Source: Maricaulis salignorans (GTDB lineage Bacteria > Pseudomonadota > Alphaproteobacteria > Caulobacterales > Maricaulaceae). From it: a stretch of DNA of 64,000 bases. The DNA is taken from positions 310,001 to 374,000 of the forward strand of contig NZ_FNHG01000001.1 of assembly GCF_900103475.1 (NCBI RefSeq), in the 5' to 3' direction. Position numbers and translations under genes: made by a program. Under the pieces are notes generated by a model. That model saw only the letters and a program-made list of their open reading frames with translations, did not search any database and was not told the DNA's origin. Shown here one piece after another: positions 19,211-27,571 of the stretch; position 1 is the stretch's first letter, and each line of letters begins with the position of its first letter.

Positions 19211-20433
19211 ATATGCGTTTGATAATTGGTGCCGTGGCGGGGATCGCCGTCCTGGCGGGCATCGCGGCCTGGAGTCTTTTTTCCGGCGACAGCCGGCCGG
19301 CACTGGATCCGGAACAGGTTGAAGCGACGATGGCGGAAGCTGAATCGGCCTATGCCGATACGGATTATGCACGGGTCGCGGAAATCCTGACCGGTCTGGC
19401 CGAACAGGGTGTGCCGCTGGCGCAATTCCGGCTGGGCCTGATGTATCGCGTGGGCCAGGGGGTCGAGGCTGACGAGGACACGGCGATCGAATGGCTCGTG
19501 CGGGCCATGGGGCAGGACTTTTCGCCTGCCCGCGCGCCTTTGGTGGAAATCTATCTCGAACGCGCCCGGAGTGCCGAAACAAACGCCGCCGGCGTGCCCT
19601 GGTATGAGCGGGCTGCGGCGCTGGACGAGCCCGACGCACAGGCCGTGCTGGGATCCTATTATCTGACCGGAACCGATGTGACCCAGGATGTCGCGCGCGG
19701 CATTGCCCTGCTCACCGCCGCCGCTGAAGCGGGCGATCTGCGGGCCCAGTCCAATCTTGGCTATGTCTATACCTCGGGAACCGGCGTCGCCGTTAATGAT
19801 GCCGAGGCGTTTCGCTGGTATCTCGCCGCGGCCGAAGGCGGGCTTGTCCGGGCGCAGGCGGCCGTTGGTCTGTTCTACGAAACCGGCCGCGGCACCGAGG
19901 TCAATCTGCCGGAGGCGATCCGCTGGTATCTGAATGCGAATTCGGCCGACGCGCCCGGCACGGGGGCCCGGCTTGGCAATCTCGCCATCAATGGTGTGCT
20001 GGAAGGGCGCAGCTCGCAGGAGGTGACCGGCTGGGTCGCTGATGCGGCCCGCGCCGATGTTGACGGCGCCGTCGCCTGGCTGGAGGCTGCTGCGGAAACC
20101 GGTGATGCTGACGTCCTCAACCAGTTGGCCGAATTCTACGACACCGGCGAGGTCCTGCCACAGAACTCGGCGCTGGCGCTGGAGAATTATCGCCGTGCTG
20201 CTGAGGCCGGCTCGCCTCAGGCCCAGCTCGCCATGGCCCGGCGCTATGCGACCGGGAATGGCGTGACCCAGGATTATGTCGCCGCGCATGTCTGGGCCAA
20301 TCTGGCCGCCGCCGCCGGTGTGCCGGGTGCCGCCGATGAGCGGACAGTCTTCGCCCAATTCCTCAGCCCCGAGGATCTGGCCCGCGCGCAGGCTCAGGCC
20401 ACCGAGTGGAGGGCCGCCCATCGTGACGACTAG
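19207..20433 (+). CDS. Membrane-anchored Sel1-repeat protein
   Basis: A 408-aa protein with an N-terminal signal anchor (LIIGAVAGIAVLAGIAAWSLF). About eight Sel1-like (TPR-type) repeats follow, recognisable as A..RLGLMYRVGQGVEADEDTAIEWL, LGSYYLTGTDVTQD and LGYVYTSGTGVAVNDAEAF. Sel1 repeats build superhelical protein-binding scaffolds. The start overlaps the upstream fusion gene by 4 bp and the end overlaps the next Sel1 gene by 11 bp. It is probably periplasmic and may scaffold the upstream fusion protein or the secretion machinery; this is inferred from position only. Confidence 0.85.
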   Translation: MNMRLIIGAVAGIAVLAGIAAWSLFSGDSRPALDPEQVEATMAEAESAYADTDYARVAEILTGLAEQGVPLAQFRLGLMYRVGQGVEADEDTAIEWLVRAMGQDFSPARAPLVEIYLERARSAETNAAGVPWYERAAALDEPDAQAVLGSYYLTGTDVTQDVARGIALLTAAAEAGDLRAQSNLGYVYTSGTGVAVNDAEAFRWYLAAAEGGLVRAQAAVGLFYETGRGTEVNLPEAIRWYLNANSADAPGTGARLGNLAINGVLEGRSSQEVTGWVADAARADVDGAVAWLEAAAETGDADVLNQLAEFYDTGEVLPQNSALALENYRRAAEAGSPQAQLAMARRYATGNGVTQDYVAAHVWANLAAAAGVPGAADERTVFAQFLSPEDLARAQAQATEWRAAHRDD

Positions 20434-21688
20434 GTCTGGCCTTCTCTGCGCAGTGCTTGTCAGCCTGGCGATGTCCGGCATCGCACAGGCCCAACCGGTT
20501 GCAGGCGCGGACGGCGTGGTCGCACGCGCCACCCGCGCCATCGAGCAGGGCCATTATGGCGATGCGCACGAGCAACTGGCATCGCCCGCCCTGCGTGACG
20601 TCGCCGAGGCGCAGGCCCTGCTGGCCGATCTCTATCTGCGCGGGCTGGGCGTGCCGCAGAATTTTGGCACCGCGATGGACTATTACCGCAGGGCCGCGGA
20701 CCTCGGGAGCATGTCCGCACAAAACGCACTGGGCCGCGCCTACGCCGAGGGCCAGGCTGTGCCGCGCGACGCCGAGCGGGCATTTGAATACCTGACGGCG
20801 GCGGCGATGACCGGCGTGCCGGGCTATCAGTCGGACCTGGCGCGGGCGCTGGAAACCGGCCTGGGCGGCGAAGCCCGGCCTGAGGCGGCGGCGAACTGGT
20901 ATCAGCGCGCCGCGGACCAGGGCGATCTCGATGCCATGACAAGCCTTGGCGTCCTCTATCTTGAGGGCCGGGGTGTCGAGCGCGATGCCGACCGGGCGAT
21001 CGAGCTTTTCTCGCAGGCCAGCGAAGGCGGCGATGCGCGTGCCCAGAATAATCTCGGGCTGATCTATGTTCGCGGTGAGGATGTCGAGCGCGATTATGAG
21101 CTCGCCTTCGAGTTGTTTTCCGTGGCCGCTGAACAGGGGCAACGCGAGGCGCTGACCAATCTGTCGGTGATGTATGCCAGCGGTTTTGGCGTCGCCGTCG
21201 ATGAGGCGCAATCCGTGCGCCTGCTGGAACAGGCGCGGCGTGCGCGCGGGCTGACGCTTTCAGCGATGCTCGAGCGGGTCGGCTTCCCCTATGATGCCCG
21301 CCTGGCCGAACCGGACTGGAGCCAGCCCCTCAATCCAGCCAGTGAGCAGGCCGCCAATAGCGGTGATCCGGTCGCACTGTATGTGACGGCGCTGCGTTAT
21401 CTCAATGGCGCCGGGGTTCGCCAGGATGTTCCCGCCGGCCTTGAGCGCATGGAGCGCGCAGCCGGGGCCGGCCTGGGTTCGGCCCAATTCATGCTCGGCC
21501 TGATGTATGCCCATGGCCGCAACCTGCCCCAGGATTACGGGCATGCCTATGTCTGGACGAGCCGCGCCGCGCTGGCCGCCGTCCCCGCCGCGGCCGAGGT
21601 TCGCGACGCCCTGGCGGCCGAAATGAGCGCCACGCAATTGCGGCAGGCCCAGCAGCGCGTTGCCGTCTTGCTCGAAGGCTCTGAATGA
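20423..21688 (+). CDS. Periplasmic Sel1-repeat protein
   Basis: A 421-aa protein with a cleavable signal peptide (LLCAVLVSLAMSGIAQAQ, cut after AQA) and about nine Sel1-like repeats such as LADLYLRGLGVPQNFGTAMDYY and LGVLYLEGRGVERDADRAIELF. The GTG at 20423 is chosen because GGAGG lies about 10 bp upstream (20408-20412) and the signal peptide follows at once. It shares repeat architecture with its upstream neighbour but has a different N-terminal targeting signal. It is the last gene of the overlapping run that starts at gspE. Confidence 0.85.
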   Translation: MTTRSGLLCAVLVSLAMSGIAQAQPVAGADGVVARATRAIEQGHYGDAHEQLASPALRDVAEAQALLADLYLRGLGVPQNFGTAMDYYRRAADLGSMSAQNALGRAYAEGQAVPRDAERAFEYLTAAAMTGVPGYQSDLARALETGLGGEARPEAAANWYQRAADQGDLDAMTSLGVLYLEGRGVERDADRAIELFSQASEGGDARAQNNLGLIYVRGEDVERDYELAFELFSVAAEQGQREALTNLSVMYASGFGVAVDEAQSVRLLEQARRARGLTLSAMLERVGFPYDARLAEPDWSQPLNPASEQAANSGDPVALYVTALRYLNGAGVRQDVPAGLERMERAAGAGLGSAQFMLGLMYAHGRNLPQDYGHAYVWTSRAALAAVPAAAEVRDALAAEMSATQLRQAQQRVAVLLEGSE

Positions 21689-21833
21689 CGGGCCGCGACG
21701 GCAGAGGGGCGAGGCTGGGCGCGAAACGTCAAAATAATTGCGTCACCGGGGGTGTCGTTATTGCAGGCTTGGTGTATAAAACCGGCGATGCAGTGTGAAC
21801 ACTGCGTATGTGACAATGCAGGGGGCGGGCTCA

Positions 21834-22283
21834 ATGAATACGTTAAAGCTATTGGCGGCATCGGTCCTGACGGCTGGGTTGATCACGGCGTCGGCCGTGG
21901 CGCAACAGCCTGGTCTCTCGATGCAGGACGGGTTTACGGAACAATTCATCGGTTCGCGTCTGAGTTTTACCGCCGACCCCTCCCTGAGCAATTATACGCT
22001 TAGCGTGACCGGGCCGAATGGATATCATGGTCAGGTCGAGTCTGCGCGTGTGGCTCCGACCTTCCGCCTGGCCGATTTCGGCTCGGTGCCCGACGGGCTC
22101 TATACTTACGAAATGACGGCGGCGACGACTGAGCAACAAGTCTTGGCCACGCCACCTGTCGCCGGGGCTGATGGCCGTTCCGGACGGGCGCGCCCGGCAT
22201 TGGTCGGCACTTCGATGTCCGGCTCGTTTCGCGTGGTGAATGGCCAAATTCTACAAATGGATCCGGCAGCGTCTGAGCGCTGA
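21834..22283 (+). CDS. Small secreted protein of unknown function
   Basis: A 149-aa protein with a signal peptide (LKLLAASVLTAGLITASAVA, then QQPG). The mature part is Ser/Thr-rich, with short beta-type stretches (SNYTLSVTGPNGYHG, and GSVPDGLYTYEMTAAT). I do not recognise a family. The ATG at 21834 directly precedes the hydrophobic signal; an upstream ATG at 21795 would add 13 residues. It lies 21 bp before the next secreted gene, so the two probably form a pair. Their position after a type II operon makes them candidate substrates, by inference only. Confidence 0.65.
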   Translation: MNTLKLLAASVLTAGLITASAVAQQPGLSMQDGFTEQFIGSRLSFTADPSLSNYTLSVTGPNGYHGQVESARVAPTFRLADFGSVPDGLYTYEMTAATTEQQVLATPPVAGADGRSGRARPALVGTSMSGSFRVVNGQILQMDPAASER

Positions 22284-22304
22284 TCGCACTTAAATTATCT
22301 GGGG

Positions 22305-23477
22305 ATGAAGCTGATGAAATTCATGAACACGACGAGCGCTGCCGTTATTGCTGCCGCTGCCCTTATGGGGATGGCGAGCCAGGCGAAAGCAGACATCCAG
22401 CATCTCGATGACGTCATCATCACTTTCAGTCTCTGCGTCGGCAATGACTGCAATAATGGCGAAAATTTCGGGTTCGACACGCTTCGACTGAAGGAAAACA
22501 ATCTCCGGATCCATTTCAACGATACCAGTGTTTCAGCCAGCTTTCCGACCCGTGACTGGCGCATTGTGGTGAATGACACCGGTAATGGTGGCGCGAATTA
22601 TTTCGCGATTGAGGACAGTGACGCCGGCCGGATACCGTTCCGGATCCTGGCCGACGCGCCCAGCAACTCCCTGTATGTCGCCGCCAACGGCAATGTTGGC
22701 ATGGGGACCGCTTCTCCCCTGGTCCAGCTGCACGTGACGGACGGCAATACGCCAACCATGCGTCTCCACCAGGATGGTACCAGCGGCTTTACCTCCCAGA
22801 TCTGGGATGTCGGCGGCAATGAGGCCAATTTCTTCGTCCGCGACGTAACGAATGGTAGCCGGCTTGGCTTCCGGATCGAGCCCTCCACGCCTCAGGATAC
22901 GCTCTATCTCGACAGCACCGGCAATGTCGGACTGGGCACGTCTGCTCCAACCTCGCCACTGCATGTGACCTCAACGAGCGCGTCAATCGCGCGGTTTACC
23001 GGTGCCGGAAACAAGTTCATTCACCTGACCAGCACCGATAATGACGGCGTTCAGCTCCGGCTTGAGTCGGACAGTCAGAACCGTCGGATCGTTGGCCTGA
23101 GCGGCGATGGAAGCACCAAGATGACCCAGCTCATCCTGGCAAACTCCGAGATCCGCTTGACCGGACCGAGTGATGTCTGGGCCACGATCGATGCCAGCGG
23201 TATCACAACGGTCGGCCCAACCTGTAATCCTGGCCCCTGTGACCTGACCTTCGATCCTGAGTATTTTCAGGTGCCTTCGATCGAGGATCACGCGGCTGCC
23301 ATGTGGGAAAACCGTTATCTCGACGCGGTCGGTCCAACGAGCCCCAATGAGCCCTTCAACGTGACCCAGAAGGCCGGCGGCATGCTGCACGAGCTGGAAG
23401 TCGCACACATCTATATCGAGCAATTGAACACGCGCCTGGCCGCGCTTGAACAACAAGTCGCGGAAGTTCAGCCCTGA
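22305..23477 (+). CDS. Secreted protein with phage tail-fibre-like stalk repeats
   Basis: A 390-aa protein with a signal peptide (SAAVIAAAALMGMASQAKA). Repeats of the type NSLYVAANGNVGMGTASPLVQLHVTD and DTLYLDSTGNVGLGTSAPTSPLHVT resemble the beta-helical stalks found upstream of S74 intramolecular chaperone domains in tail fibres. The C-terminus has no recognisable S74 catalytic Ser-Lys region. It ends in a predicted coiled coil (LEVAHIYIEQLNTRLAALEQQV), as in other trimeric stalks. Two cysteine pairs are present, one near the N-terminus (CVGNDC) and one late (CNPGPC). It is likely a secreted trimeric fibre; the function is unknown. Confidence 0.7.
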   Translation: MKLMKFMNTTSAAVIAAAALMGMASQAKADIQHLDDVIITFSLCVGNDCNNGENFGFDTLRLKENNLRIHFNDTSVSASFPTRDWRIVVNDTGNGGANYFAIEDSDAGRIPFRILADAPSNSLYVAANGNVGMGTASPLVQLHVTDGNTPTMRLHQDGTSGFTSQIWDVGGNEANFFVRDVTNGSRLGFRIEPSTPQDTLYLDSTGNVGLGTSAPTSPLHVTSTSASIARFTGAGNKFIHLTSTDNDGVQLRLESDSQNRRIVGLSGDGSTKMTQLILANSEIRLTGPSDVWATIDASGITTVGPTCNPGPCDLTFDPEYFQVPSIEDHAAAMWENRYLDAVGPTSPNEPFNVTQKAGGMLHELEVAHIYIEQLNTRLAALEQQVAEVQP

Positions 23478-23518
23478 TCTGCTGAACGGTCAGTCGACGC
23501 TCAATCGAGACCCTGCGG

Positions 23519-23554
23519 CCGCCTTCCCTGATCGGGGAGGGCGGTCGTTTCTTT
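23519..23554 (+). terminator. Rho-independent terminator
   Basis: A 10-bp stem with one G-T wobble (CCGCCTTCCC at 23519-23528, GGGAGGGCGG at 23535-23544) and a 6-nt loop precede TCGTTTCTTT. It follows the tail-fibre-like gene by 42 bp and separates it from the convergent minus-strand operon. Confidence 0.75.
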
Positions 23555-23601
23555 GGCGGTTCTGCCGCTCCCTGTCCGTGGGGCCCGACCCGTCCCGGCG
23601 C

Positions 23602-24402
23602 TCAGCCGTCGGCCGGTCGCCTCAGGCCTGGTGCCGGCGGTGTCTCGGGCGGGCCGGCGAAGCATTGCGCCCTGGCCATCCAGGCCGCGGCAGTCTCACC
23701 AGCTGTGTCCAGCTCGACATCGGCGATATTGCGCACCTGGGTCACGACCTGGCAGAAAGCTTCGGCCGTGCCGCTAATCATATTGGCCGGATCCGGCTCC
23801 CCCCAGGTCCAGGTCTCGCCCGATGGTGCGGTGAGTGAGAGGAAGGGCCGGGCTTCGGGCAGGGGCAGTCCATTGACGCGGAAGGTCCAGGCGAAGGTAT
23901 TGGCGCCCAATTGCACGATATTGCGGATGCGGTCGGTATTGATCCGGGTGACACCGAGCGCATCGAAAGCGGCCTGGCCATGGGCCCAGGTCTCCATCTG
24001 ACGCGCCGTCAGGCTGGAGCGGGCACTCATCGCCGGTCCGGCCCATTTCAGGCGCGTCTTCGGATCAATCTCGGCAAAGCTCGCCGCGAGTTGTTCGGCA
24101 AAGCCGGACCATTCATCGAGCAGGGCATGGCCGCTCAATCCGCCAAACATTTCACGCTCCAGCGTGCGCATCCCGCCCGGGTCGGTCAGGCTGAAGACCC
24201 GTCCAAGCAGGCGTTCAAGCTCGGCTTCGTCATGGACCTGCAGATAGGCGGCACGGTTCCAGAAGTGCAGGTGGCGCAATATGTCATTGATCGTCCAGGC
24301 CTTGAACAGGGTGGGCTGGTCGAACTGGGCGTCTGTGAGCGGATCGAGCAGGGTCTTGAGGGCCAGGTTCTCGGCCCGGAAATCATCGGCGATGGCGTGC
24401 AT
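23602..24402 (-). CDS. TIGR03084-type DinB-like metal-binding protein
   Basis: A 266-aa cytoplasmic protein with the four-helix DinB/maleylpyruvate-isomerase fold in its first 150 residues. The expected metal-site histidines occur in ILRHLHFW and METWAHGQAAFD. The C-terminal part (FRVNGLPLPEARPFLSLTAPSG) matches TIGR03084-type proteins. Proteins of this fold often perform thiol- or metal-dependent chemistry; the substrate here is unknown. It is the last gene of the atu-like operon, 2 bp after the nitronate monooxygenase stop. Confidence 0.75.
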   Translation of the reverse strand: MHAIADDFRAENLALKTLLDPLTDAQFDQPTLFKAWTINDILRHLHFWNRAAYLQVHDEAELERLLGRVFSLTDPGGMRTLEREMFGGLSGHALLDEWSGFAEQLAASFAEIDPKTRLKWAGPAMSARSSLTARQMETWAHGQAAFDALGVTRINTDRIRNIVQLGANTFAWTFRVNGLPLPEARPFLSLTAPSGETWTWGEPDPANMISGTAEAFCQVVTQVRNIADVELDTAGETAAAWMARAQCFAGPPETPPAPGLRRPADG

Positions 24403-24404
24403 GC

Positions 24405-25547
24405 TCAGCCCTCCATTTCGAGAAAGTTCGACAGACGCTCAAAAGCGGCAACAAAGTCTTCCTTGAAACATTGCACCACGGCGCCGGTCGACATGGCCTG
24501 GTTCATCAAACCCACGCCTTGCCCGACCCAATAGGTGTCGAGCGCCATCGCGCCTTCATGACCGCCGCCGGAGAGGTCGCGGATCTTCTGCAGGGCCGGT
24601 TCGCTGACCAGTGCCTGCAATGGCATGGGCAGAGGCACAGGGCCTTCCTGGTCCCAGGCCTCCGTCCAGGGCGAGCGTAATTGCCGCGAGGGTTTGCCGG
24701 TGCGTGATTTCGAGCGGACCGTGTCGCGCGAGGCGGCGGCGAGCATTTTCTCCTTCACCACCGGGCTGGTCTCGGCCTCCGCCGTCGTCAGCCAGACCGA
24801 GCCGCACCAGGCCCCCGACGCACCCATCGCCATCGCCGCCGCCATCTGGCGCCCGGTGGTAATGCCGCCTGCAGCCAGTATGGGCACATTGCCATAGGGC
24901 TGGATCGCTTCATGCACTTCCGGCACCAGCACCATGGTCGAAACCTCGCCGCAATGCCCGCCGGCCTCGCCGCCGGCGACGACCAGGATATCGACCCCGG
25001 CCTCGACCTGTTTGATCGCGTGTTCCTTGGTGCCAACCAGGGCCGCCACCGCGACGCCGTGCTCCTTCGCCATGCTGAGCATGTAATCGGGCGGAATGCC
25101 CAGCGCATTGGCGATCAGCTTGATCGGGTGTTTGAAGGCGACCTTCAGCGAGGCCATGGCGCCCTCTTCGGTCAGGTTCTCGGCGAATTGCAGGAATTCG
25201 CCGCGTCCCGACTCAATCGAGCTGGCATCAATGCCATAGCGGCCGAGCACTTCGGAGGCGAAATCCTTGTGGGTGTCCGGCACCGCGCCGAGCAGGCGTT
25301 CCGGGTCGAGCGCTGTACCCTTGCCCTCGAAGCGGTTGGGCACGATCAAATCGACGCCGTAAGGCTTGCCGTCGACATGGGCGTCGATCCAGGCGAGCTC
25401 TTCCTCGAGCCGGTCGGGCGGCAGATTGACGGCGCCGAAAATCCCCATTCCGCCGGCATTGGTGACGGCCGCGACCACATCGCGGCAATGGCTGAAACCG
25501 AGCAGCGGAAATTCGATGCCCAGCATGGTGCAGATCGGAGATTTCAT
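24405..25547 (-). CDS. Nitronate monooxygenase / NPD-family flavoprotein
   Basis: A 380-aa FMN-dependent TIM-barrel enzyme of the 2-nitropropane dioxygenase family. Visible family motifs are MLGIEFPLLGFSHCRDVVAAVTNAGG at the N-terminus (split GFSHC and TNAGGMGIFG), the flavin-phosphate loop GGEAGGHCGEVST and ILAAGGITTGRQMAAAMAMGA. It overlaps the upstream carboxylase gene by 4 bp. A detoxifying or an acyl-CoA-related oxidation role in the operon is possible; the substrate cannot be read from sequence. Confidence 0.85.
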   Translation of the reverse strand: MKSPICTMLGIEFPLLGFSHCRDVVAAVTNAGGMGIFGAVNLPPDRLEEELAWIDAHVDGKPYGVDLIVPNRFEGKGTALDPERLLGAVPDTHKDFASEVLGRYGIDASSIESGRGEFLQFAENLTEEGAMASLKVAFKHPIKLIANALGIPPDYMLSMAKEHGVAVAALVGTKEHAIKQVEAGVDILVVAGGEAGGHCGEVSTMVLVPEVHEAIQPYGNVPILAAGGITTGRQMAAAMAMGASGAWCGSVWLTTAEAETSPVVKEKMLAAASRDTVRSKSRTGKPSRQLRSPWTEAWDQEGPVPLPMPLQALVSEPALQKIRDLSGGGHEGAMALDTYWVGQGVGLMNQAMSTGAVVQCFKEDFVAAFERLSNFLEMEG

Positions 25548-27571
25548 GGTGCGTCGTCCTGTTTTGTCGTGTCGGGTTCGATGACGAAGAGGAGCTGGCC
25601 GGATTTGACCTGGCTGCCGCTCGCCTGTCCGATCTCGCGGATTGTACCATCGAGATCGGCGCGGATTTCATGTTGCATTTTCATGGCTTCGAGAATGGCG
25701 ATGCGCTCGCCCTTCGCGACCCGGTCGCCGGTAGCGATGCAGATCTCGACCAGCAGGCCGTGCATCGGCGCCGCTACCTGTCCCGATGCCGCCGTTTCAC
25801 CGCGCGCCTGCGGGGCGCCGACCTGATTGCCCAGGGTGACGGCGTGATCGCCGATCATCAGGAAAATCCGTGCCCGGTCGAGATGTTCGAAACGGGCTCG
25901 CTGGCGTTTGCCGTCAATCATCAGGCGGGCCTGTCCCGGGCTTTCCGTGATGATCTCGACGAGGTGGAAATTGTCGGCAAGCTGCACCCGGTAGGCGTCT
26001 CGCCCGAGCGAGACGGCTGAGGCGGTCACGGGTAGATCCATGCCCTCGATCCGATAGGCAAAGCTGGAGGTCAGACGGCCGGCGCTGTGCCAGCCCAGCA
26101 GCGCAGCGGGCAGGGCATTCGCGGTCTGAAGCGCGTCGCGCGCGGCCTGCCGTAATTGCAGCACGCCGGCCGCCGCCAGGACGCCGCCCGGCAGACCCGC
26201 CGGTTTGAATTCGCCACCGGGCAACATCTCGCCGATGAAGGCCGTCGTCGCTTCGCCAGACTGGAAAGCCGGTTCGCGCACGGCGGCGAGCAGGAAATCG
26301 CGATTGGTCTGCAGCCCGGCAATGCCCGTCGCCTGCAGCGCCCCCTCAAGCCGCTGGCAGGCAATGGCGCGGCTGGGGCCCCAGGCGATGATCTTGGCGA
26401 TCATCGGATCATAATGGGGTGAGACCGCGCTGCCCGATTCAATTCCGGCATCGACGCGAATGCCCTCGCCAGCCGGTGCAATCCAGCGCTCGATATCGCC
26501 TGAACAGGGCAGGAAGCCCTGCGCCGGGTCCTCGGCATAGAGCCGTGCCTCAATGGCATGGCCGGCGAGCCGGATATCTTTCTGGGTGAGGCCCAGCGGC
26601 GCACCACTGGCGACGCGCAATTGCAGCTCGACCAGGTCCAGCCCCGTCACCATTTCCGTCACCGGATGCTCGACCTGGAGCCGCGTATTCATCTCCAGGA
26701 AATGGAAACGCCCATCGGCCTCCAGCATGTATTCCACCGTGCCGGCCCCGACATAATCAACCGATTGCGCAGCGAGCACGGCGGCCGCCCCCATCTTCGC
26801 ACGCAGGGCGTCCGTCATCGCCGGGCAGGGCGATTCCTCGAGCACTTTCTGGTGCCGTCTCTGCACCGAACAATCGCGCTCGCCCAGATGGATCGCATGG
26901 CCCTGGCTGTCGCAGAAAATCTGGATCTCGACATGGCGCGGCTGGTCCAGCGCCCGCTCCAGGATCAGGTCCGACGCCCCGAAGGCCTGCTGCGCTTCTG
27001 AGCGTGCCAGTGGCAGGGCCGCGATCAGCTCCGCCTCATTCTCGACCCGCCGCATCCCGCGCCCGCCACCCCCGGCTGCCGCCTTGATCATGATCGGATA
27101 GCCGATGGAACTCGACGCCGCCAGGAAGGCCTCGTCCGACTGGTCACTGTCCTGATAGCCGGGCAGGCAGGGCACACCCGCCGCGACCATGCGCCGTTTC
27201 GCGACCGCCTTGTCGCCCATCACCGCAATCGCCTCCGGCGAGGGTCCGATGAAGACCAGGCCGGCCTCGAGGCAGGCCCGGGCGAAATCCGCATTCTCGG
27301 AGAGGAAGCCATAGCCGGGATGGATGGCCTCGGCGCCGCTCGACATGGCGGCCTCGATCAGGCGTTCGATCGAGAGATAGGATTGCGCCGCCGCATCCGG
27401 TCCGAGCAGGACGGCATCATCGGCGAGGCGGACATGTGGCGAACAGCTGTCGACCGGCGAATGAACAGCAATCGTGCGGTAACCCAGCCGGCGGGCTGTA
27501 GCGATGATACGGCAGGCTATTTCACCACGATTGGCGATCAGGATGGAGCGGAAGGGAGAGGCGGTCATCAT
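25544..27571 (-). CDS. atuF: Acyl-CoA carboxylase biotin-containing alpha subunit, AtuF-like
   Basis: A 675-aa biotin carboxylase/biotin carrier subunit. The N-terminal biotin carboxylase domain has GYGFLSENADFARAC, the ATP-grasp region AAGGGGRGMRRV and the catalytic signature EMNTRLQVEHPVTEM. The C-terminal BCCP domain carries the biotinylation site EAMKMQHEI about 35 residues from the end. With AtuC it should carboxylate geranyl-CoA or a similar branched enoyl-CoA. Methylcrotonyl-CoA carboxylase (LiuD) is nearly as close in plan; the neighbouring atuA favours AtuF. It is adjacent to atuE with no intergenic bases. Confidence 0.8.
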   Translation of the reverse strand: MMTASPFRSILIANRGEIACRIIATARRLGYRTIAVHSPVDSCSPHVRLADDAVLLGPDAAAQSYLSIERLIEAAMSSGAEAIHPGYGFLSENADFARACLEAGLVFIGPSPEAIAVMGDKAVAKRRMVAAGVPCLPGYQDSDQSDEAFLAASSSIGYPIMIKAAAGGGGRGMRRVENEAELIAALPLARSEAQQAFGASDLILERALDQPRHVEIQIFCDSQGHAIHLGERDCSVQRRHQKVLEESPCPAMTDALRAKMGAAAVLAAQSVDYVGAGTVEYMLEADGRFHFLEMNTRLQVEHPVTEMVTGLDLVELQLRVASGAPLGLTQKDIRLAGHAIEARLYAEDPAQGFLPCSGDIERWIAPAGEGIRVDAGIESGSAVSPHYDPMIAKIIAWGPSRAIACQRLEGALQATGIAGLQTNRDFLLAAVREPAFQSGEATTAFIGEMLPGGEFKPAGLPGGVLAAAGVLQLRQAARDALQTANALPAALLGWHSAGRLTSSFAYRIEGMDLPVTASAVSLGRDAYRVQLADNFHLVEIITESPGQARLMIDGKRQRARFEHLDRARIFLMIGDHAVTLGNQVGAPQARGETAASGQVAAPMHGLLVEICIATGDRVAKGERIAILEAMKMQHEIRADLDGTIREIGQASGSQVKSGQLLFVIEPDTTKQDDAP

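Noticed and set aside
17333-19639. 768-codon minus-strand open frame opposite the permease/FG-GAP gene
   Set aside because: Its composition (Ile/Asp/Gly-rich repeats) is the antisense of FG-GAP loops; the plus-strand protein is clearly real across the same bases.
21689-21833. Promoter search before the small secreted protein gene (TATAAA at 21775-21780)
   Set aside because: No -35 match at 16-18 bp spacing, so I do not call a promoter although one is expected nearby.
22305-23477. Prophage remnant suggested by tail-fibre-like repeats
   Set aside because: There are no other phage genes nearby, the protein has a bacterial signal peptide, and its composition matches the surroundings.
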